A stretch of 64,000 nt of DNA from Bhargavaea ginsengi (lineage in GTDB: Bacteria; Bacillota; Bacilli; Bacillales_A; Planococcaceae): positions 310,001-374,000 of the forward strand of contig NZ_FNZF01000003.1 of NCBI RefSeq assembly GCF_900109165.1. The letters run 5' to 3'. Each line of letters opens with the position of its first letter. The stretch's first letter is position 1. Both the position numbers and the translations under genes were made by a program. The notes beneath the pieces are model-generated. The model was given only the letters and a program-made list of their open reading frames with translations. It was not told the DNA's origin and did not search any database. Below, piece by piece: positions 59,771 through 64,000 of this stretch.

Positions 59771-60531
59771 TTGCCGCCCTCCGGCAGAGCGAAGCCATGG
59801 TTTTCAATAACCTTCCTGCCTTCATCGCCTGTCAGCACTTCTATGAAGGCCTCAGCGGCAGCCTGGTTTTCCGCCTGTTCCGCAACCCCCGCCGGATAAA
59901 CGATCGGGGTATCGCCGGACGGGAGCTTCCCCACAACCTCCACTTTTTCCGAAATGGCAGCATCGGATTGATAAACGATACCGAGATCCGCATTCCCGCT
60001 TTCCGCATATGTCAGCACCTGACGGGCGTCCTTCCCGTAGACGAGATGACCGTCCAACCCGTCCCACAATCCTGCTGCAGCGAGGGATTCCTTCGTATAG
60101 ATTCCAAGCGGCACACTGTCCGGCTGGCCGACGGCAATATTGCCTTCAGGATTCCTCAGAAGGTCTGTGACATCACCATCAACAGTGTCTGCCGAAACGA
60201 GGACGAGCCCGTTTTCCGCGAACGGGATGACGGTATCGGCATCTATGAGCCCCGCATCCGCAACCTTATCCATATCGGCGCTGCTTGCAGACAAAAACAG
60301 ATCGAATGGGGCGCCCTGCTCGATTTGCGCACGAAGTTTCGTAGAGGAACCGTAATTGATGACGAGCTCGGTGTCGGGGTGCAACTCCGTGAACACCGGC
60401 TCCAATGCCGCGACCACATCCATCAGACTGGCAGCAGCCGAAATTCGGAGTGTCTCTTTTTCTTCCGCATCCGATGTTTTGCATCCGGCCAGAAGCAGTG
60501 TGGCTGCGGCAAGCGCAATGATCCGTTTCAT
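59767..60531 (-). CDS. modA: Molybdate-binding lipoprotein ModA
   Basis: 254 residues. Lipobox LLAGC (Cys17). Mature N-terminus LRISAAASLMDVVAALEPVF carries the Ser/Ala-Ala-Ser oxyanion loop of ModA; VINYGSSTKLRAQIEQGAPFDLFLSAS is the second loop. Provides molybdate for the Moco genes and nitrate reductase in this block. Confidence 0.94.
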   Translation of the reverse strand: MKRIIALAAATLLLAGCKTSDAEEKETLRISAAASLMDVVAALEPVFTELHPDTELVINYGSSTKLRAQIEQGAPFDLFLSASSADMDKVADAGLIDADTVIPFAENGLVLVSADTVDGDVTDLLRNPEGNIAVGQPDSVPLGIYTKESLAAAGLWDGLDGHLVYGKDARQVLTYAESGNADLGIVYQSDAAISEKVEVVGKLPSGDTPIVYPAGVAEQAENQAAAEAFIEVLTGDEGRKVIENHGFALPEGGK

Positions 60532-60552
60532 TCCCGTTCCCCCTTTTCTTAA

Positions 60553-60581
60553 AAAGTAGTCGAGCCCGACCGGCTTGTCAA
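60553..60581 (-). promoter_or_regulatory. modA promoter
   Basis: Minus-strand TTGACA (60576-60581), 17 bases, TACTTT (60553-60558). A GGGAATTCCC palindrome ends 10 bases upstream of the -35. Confidence 0.5.
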
Positions 60582-60590
60582 ACTCTCTCA

Positions 60591-60640
60591 GGGAATTCCC
60601 TCTATCCCCGGGAAAGCTCCCCCGTCTCCCGGGAATTCCC
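60591..60640. promoter_or_regulatory. Three GGGAA-TTCCC-type palindromes at exact 20-base spacing
   Basis: GGGAATTCCC (60591-60600), GGGAAAGCTCCC (60610-60621) and GGGAATTCCC (60631-60640), centres 20 bases apart, in the divergent region of modA and the hemerythrin-like gene. Likely operators on one face of the helix, two turns apart. Confidence 0.65.
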
Positions 60641-60652
60641 TTTTCCCTGTGC

Positions 60653-60658
60653 TATAAT
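60653..60658 (+). promoter_or_regulatory. -10 box of the hemerythrin-like gene
   Basis: Perfect TATAAT; the -35 position (about 60630-60635) is occupied by a palindrome instead of a TTGACA-like box, suggesting activator dependence. Confidence 0.6.
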
Positions 60659-60686
60659 GATAGAAAAATCTGAAAGGGTGGACAAT

Positions 60687-61112
60687 ATGCCGGGACCTGC
60701 ACTAAAGCAACTCCATGCCCATCATGCAATCCATCAGGGGGCACTCACAGGCGCCATCCAGAAAACCGATGAAGTCAAACGCCTCCTGAAGGCCGGGGAA
60801 GACGAGGTCGCGAAGATGGCGGCAGACCACCTCCTCGAATATTGGGAAACCCGCATCATTGCCCATGCGGATGCCGAGGAAGATGGCTTCTATCAGGAAA
60901 TGGTCGGATTGCACCCGGAGCTGGAGCGCGCAGTGATCCAGCTGACCCGCGACCACGACCTGATGAGGACGATGGCGAAGGACATTAAGCGTATGCTCGC
61001 GGAAGATGGCCTGACCCCGGATGTCATGCAGCAGTTCGAGGCGCTGATCGTGGTCGATGACATCCACAGCCGTGACGAAGAACGCATGCTGCTGGATGAG
61101 CCGAACCGATGA
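60687..61112 (+). CDS. Hemerythrin-like domain protein
   Basis: 141 residues. Helical, with metal-ligand-like [48 protein letters not shown] and [15 protein letters not shown]. The order and spacing fit the hemerythrin/HHE superfamily with some ligand changes. ATG at 60687 follows AAAGGGTGG and lies about 22 bases after the presumed transcription start. Divergent from modA under shared palindromes, it is probably part of the nitrate/NO response. Confidence 0.8.
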   Translation: MPGPALKQLHAHHAIHQGALTGAIQKTDEVKRLLKAGEDEVAKMAADHLLEYWETRIIAHADAEEDGFYQEMVGLHPELERAVIQLTRDHDLMRTMAKDIKRMLAEDGLTPDVMQQFEALIVVDDIHSRDEERMLLDEPNR

Positions 61113-62950
61113 GGGCACAGGAGCAGAAAGCTGTCGTCGGGCGCAATGACCCGTGCCCCTGCGGCAGCGGCAAGAAATACAAAAAGTGCTGTGGTGCCGA
61201 AAAGGACCGCGACCGTATGGAGCGGGAAATCGACCAGGACATCGGACGGATCCTGGAAGGCTTTTTCGCCGCCCATCCGACCCCTTCAGAACTGCAGGAG
61301 CTGACCGCCATGCGCCGCGATGAAGGCGAAGTGCTCGCGTCCCTCCATGGGGAAGAAGAGGCCGGCATGATCCTCGGTGACTTATACTTTTTCCAGAAGC
61401 GCGCCGATATCTGGAACGACTATATCCGGAACGCAGCAGAGAAAGAAAGCCGCGGGAAGGTCCGGACAATTCTGGAGAACTTCCTGGATCCCCTGCTCCT
61501 CGCCCTCCGTGTGAAAAAAGCGGACATGCACACCGTCAGCGTTGAAGATGTCCTGTCGGGCGACAGCTTCCACCTTATTGCCGCCCCGTCCATCCGTGCC
61601 CGGGCGGGCGATGTGCTGATCGGCTTTTTCGTAAGAGACTCAAGAGGCGAAAACCGAATACTTCCGCTTAACAGCCTCGTCACCGCGGAAGGCGCGGAAG
61701 AGGAGACCATTGGGAAATTGCGCCAGGCCGCTTCAGGCCAAGACGCCCAAACCTTTCTCCGGGCGCATCCCCTTGCCGCCTACAGACTGTTCGGCCATGT
61801 CATCGAAGAAACCGCTCTGCCGGAAAGCATCTCCGGGGCAACAGAGGCGCTCGAGCGCTTCATGATCGATGAAGACCTGAAAGATGATCGCATCGTTGAG
61901 GGGTTCTTCCATTTTCTCGGCAGCAAGGGAGACGTCACGGAAGGCGCCATCGCAGGTGCGGTGTGGCATGGCATCCGCTCCGGCGCATTCAGTCTCAACT
62001 GGTCGCTCGCCGAGACCGCCGGCCATTTCGGGGCGGACCCGGACACCGCCCGGCTATTCGCACAGGATTTTGGCCGTTTCATGGATGAGGCAGCAGCACA
62101 CGAAGACAGTGAGACCCCCGTTTACGCACTTGGGGCCGGAACCGATCCGATGCCGGCAGAGTTCAGCAACTGGCAGATGTTCATGCACCTGAAAGATGCG
62201 GAAGTCACAGACGAAAAAGCGCTGCGGCGCCTCATGGAAGCTTACGAAGATCAGCCATACATGCCGCGTTCCGCCAAAGAGGAAGCCCAGGTCCGTGCAT
62301 ATGAGGCCTATCTTGCAAAAGACCGGGAGCTGCGTCAGGAAAAGGCAATGGAAGCCCTGCGGCTCGATCCGGAAAATGCCGATGCCCTCATGCTTTTGGC
62401 GGAGCGGACGGAAGACCCGGAAGAGCAGCTCGCCATTTTGCGTCGCGCGGCCGCTTCCGCTGAACAGCAGTTTGAGCCCGACATCGAAATCGCCTGGGGA
62501 TATGTGCCGAACCGGCAGTACCTGCGCGCAAGGTTCCGGATCGCCGTCAGCCTCTGGGAGGAAGGGCGGATGGAGGAAGCATTCGATGAACTCTATGCCC
62601 TCCTCCGTGCAAACCCGGGTGACCACCAGGGGGCGCGCTACGTCGCGCTGTCGGCTCTTATCTCCCTCGGACGGCTGGACGAAGCGGAAAGCCTGATCGT
62701 CCATTACGAAGAACCCGATGCGGACAATGCCTTCTTTGCCTGGTTCCGCTGGGCGATCGAACGAAAACGGAACCTGCTCTCCCCGGCTGCGGAAGGCGCG
62801 TTCAGGATTGCGGAAGAGCAAAACCCATACACCGTGAAATATGTCCGCAACCGACCCGAACGCGACCCGTATCCGAAAAACACCGCAATTACGCCACGCT
62901 CTCCGGAAGAGGCGCGGCTCATCTGGACACTGCTTGAAAAGACCCTGTAA
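61109..62950 (+). CDS. SEC-C motif protein with TPR-like repeats
   Basis: 613 residues. A SEC-C zinc motif lies at the N-terminus ([19 protein letters not shown], residues about 11-29) rather than the usual C-terminal tail. The rest is helical; residues about 400-560 contain TPR-like repeats ([45 protein letters not shown]). The start overlaps the hemerythrin-like stop (ATGA), so they form an operon. Possible role in metal delivery or protein quality control; unproven. Confidence 0.85.
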   Translation: MRAQEQKAVVGRNDPCPCGSGKKYKKCCGAEKDRDRMEREIDQDIGRILEGFFAAHPTPSELQELTAMRRDEGEVLASLHGEEEAGMILGDLYFFQKRADIWNDYIRNAAEKESRGKVRTILENFLDPLLLALRVKKADMHTVSVEDVLSGDSFHLIAAPSIRARAGDVLIGFFVRDSRGENRILPLNSLVTAEGAEEETIGKLRQAASGQDAQTFLRAHPLAAYRLFGHVIEETALPESISGATEALERFMIDEDLKDDRIVEGFFHFLGSKGDVTEGAIAGAVWHGIRSGAFSLNWSLAETAGHFGADPDTARLFAQDFGRFMDEAAAHEDSETPVYALGAGTDPMPAEFSNWQMFMHLKDAEVTDEKALRRLMEAYEDQPYMPRSAKEEAQVRAYEAYLAKDRELRQEKAMEALRLDPENADALMLLAERTEDPEEQLAILRRAAASAEQQFEPDIEIAWGYVPNRQYLRARFRIAVSLWEEGRMEEAFDELYALLRANPGDHQGARYVALSALISLGRLDEAESLIVHYEEPDADNAFFAWFRWAIERKRNLLSPAAEGAFRIAEEQNPYTVKYVRNRPERDPYPKNTAITPRSPEEARLIWTLLEKTL

Positions 62951-62956
62951 CGAACG

Positions 62957-62999
62957 AATCCCGCACCGCCTGGCATGGCGTTGCGGGATTTGTGCTTTT
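62957..62999 (+). terminator. Terminator after the SEC-C gene
   Basis: AATCCCGCA (62957-62965) pairs with TGCGGGATT (62982-62990) over an inner GCC/GGC stem; T-rich TGTGCTTTTA follows. May serve both convergent genes. Confidence 0.7.
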
Positions 63000-63008
63000 A
63001 TTGACCTA

Positions 63009-63998
63009 TCAGGAGCCGCCGTCTCCGCCGCCACCGGCCGAAGCTGCCGCTGCAGCTGCAGCGGCGCCGCTCGATGCCATGATCGCCTGTTGGGCGCGCA
63101 GCACCTGCTCCACGGAAGCCGCGATGCCGATGTGGGCCGCCTGCTCTCCAGTAGTCATTTCCATGAGCACCGACTGGATAGCCGCAGACAGCGCCATTTC
63201 TTTGTACCAGCGGAACAGTTTCATCTCGGACAGGGCCTTGGCAGCCTCTACAATTCGGTCAATCTGGGACTGTTCCACGTGAAACACTGTAAGAAGCCCA
63301 ATTGCCGGGTAGTGAATCGGCTTGACTTTCAGACCCTCCGCTTTTAACCGGTTACGGATTTCGGAGGCCTCTGCAGACCGGTTTTCTTCGTAATCGGCAT
63401 TACCGTAGGTGACTGTCTGTGACATCCACTGAAGCTCGTTTCCGAACCTGAAACCGCGCACTTTAAGATCCTGGTAATAGCGGTGCATCACGTCAGCAAG
63501 CTCCGACGGGCTGGTTGCCTGGCTGCCGAGCAGCACGGCAAATGTATAGTCATCGTCGGATGTCAGGAAGCGGTGCCTCCGCTTCATCTCATCATAGAGC
63601 ATCTTCCCGGCAATCGCCTCACGGCGGGCCTCCCCTTCCTCATCCGACAGCAATGTCGCCGCCAAGTAGGAATGGATCGTGTTTCTGAAGCCGAGTCCGT
63701 GGAGGATTTCCTGCTTCTCGAACAGATCTTCCGCCATTTCAGTCGCACCATCTCCCGATACGTCGAGCAATGCCGAGATCAGCGGGTGGAACTGGCCCCG
63801 TACCGGAGAAAAGAGGCCTGAACGTTTTTTCAGCGCATCTGCGACTTCACGGAGCCTTCGCGCATCGAACTCCTTTTCTCCAAGTGCGTAGATTCCCGCA
63901 ATCGACAGCAGCACCCGCTTGTCGACCGTCCAGCTGAACAGGTCAACGAGTTTCGGATAAATCATCTCATAGCGGTTTTTGATCATGGCCGTTTCCAT
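63009..63998 (-). CDS. DUF4003-family protein
   Basis: At least 329 residues. MIYPKLVDLFSWTVDKRVLLSIAGIYAL, FRNTIHSYLAATLL, FLTSDDDYTFAVLLG and MHRYYQDLKVRGFRFGNELQWMSQ match the DUF4003 family of uncharacterised Bacillales cytoplasmic proteins. The C-terminus is low-complexity: an Ala run, then SAGGGGDGGS. The ATG at 63998 is two bases from the window edge, so a start further upstream cannot be excluded. Confidence 0.8.
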   Translation of the reverse strand: METAMIKNRYEMIYPKLVDLFSWTVDKRVLLSIAGIYALGEKEFDARRLREVADALKKRSGLFSPVRGQFHPLISALLDVSGDGATEMAEDLFEKQEILHGLGFRNTIHSYLAATLLSDEEGEARREAIAGKMLYDEMKRRHRFLTSDDDYTFAVLLGSQATSPSELADVMHRYYQDLKVRGFRFGNELQWMSQTVTYGNADYEENRSAEASEIRNRLKAEGLKVKPIHYPAIGLLTVFHVEQSQIDRIVEAAKALSEMKLFRWYKEMALSAAIQSVLMEMTTGEQAAHIGIAASVEQVLRAQQAIMASSGAAAAAAAASAGGGGDGGS

Positions 63999-64000
63999 TC

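Overview
The window looks like chromosome from a fairly GC-rich member of the Bacillales. Strong AGGAGG-type ribosome-binding sites, YtrA, NreABC, YezG and RRNPP families and an opp/dpp peptide locus all point to Bacillaceae/Planococcaceae; a Bhargavaea- or Planococcus-like organism is my inference, not something the sequence proves. Coding density is high, genes sit in tightly overlapping operons, and almost every operon ends in a clear intrinsic terminator.

Layout. 1-708: 3'-truncated murI. 846-4596: a YtrA-type GntR regulator with two ABC ATPases and two ABC-2 permeases. 4768-17562: a 12.8-kb minus-strand thiopeptide-type RiPP operon with, in transcription order, an unknown 186-aa protein, two precursor peptides, a pyridine-synthase/elimination-like protein, split LanB dehydratase, ABC exporter, leader-binding cyclodehydratase partner, YcaO, nitroreductase-like protein, SpaB_C elimination protein, SagB dehydrogenase and a ThiF-like remnant. 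17803-19476: on the opposite strand, a small secreted Phr-like peptide gene and an HTH-TPR (RRNPP) regulator, apparently a peptide quorum-sensing pair next to the antibiotic operon. 19564-23792: TauE/SafE exporter, ECF sigma/anti-sigma pair, coiled-coil protein, lipoprotein, acyl-CoA thioesterase. 24011-33907: oligopeptide/muropeptide uptake and degradation locus (dppA, LD-carboxypeptidase, C26 amidase, M19 dipeptidase, oppA-B-C-D-F). 34118-37098: an orphan immunity array of six YezG-like genes and one SUKH-like gene without a toxin. 37354-40246: small membrane protein, aldehyde dehydrogenase, AAC(3)-family acetyltransferase and a small hypothetical.

40408-62950 is a nitrate-respiration block: moaA, mobA, moaD, moaE, mobB, moeA, moaC, moaB and moeB for molybdenum cofactor; a NarK transporter fused to a PAS domain; a hemerythrin; narGHJI with nreABC; modABC molybdate uptake; a second hemerythrin-like protein and a SEC-C protein. 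A GGGAATTCCC-type palindrome recurs upstream of narG, narK and in the modA/hemerythrin divergent region, suggesting one regulon, probably NreC. The window ends in a DUF4003-type gene.

The most unusual non-coding feature is a family of exactly 20-bp-periodic degenerate tandem repeats in three intergenic regions (23890-23969, 45055-45194, 58149-58374), each just beyond the 3' end of an operon. The other leading observations are the thiopeptide operon, whose two precursors are identical over 46 residues yet differ synonymously in 19 codons, and its neighbouring peptide/regulator pair.
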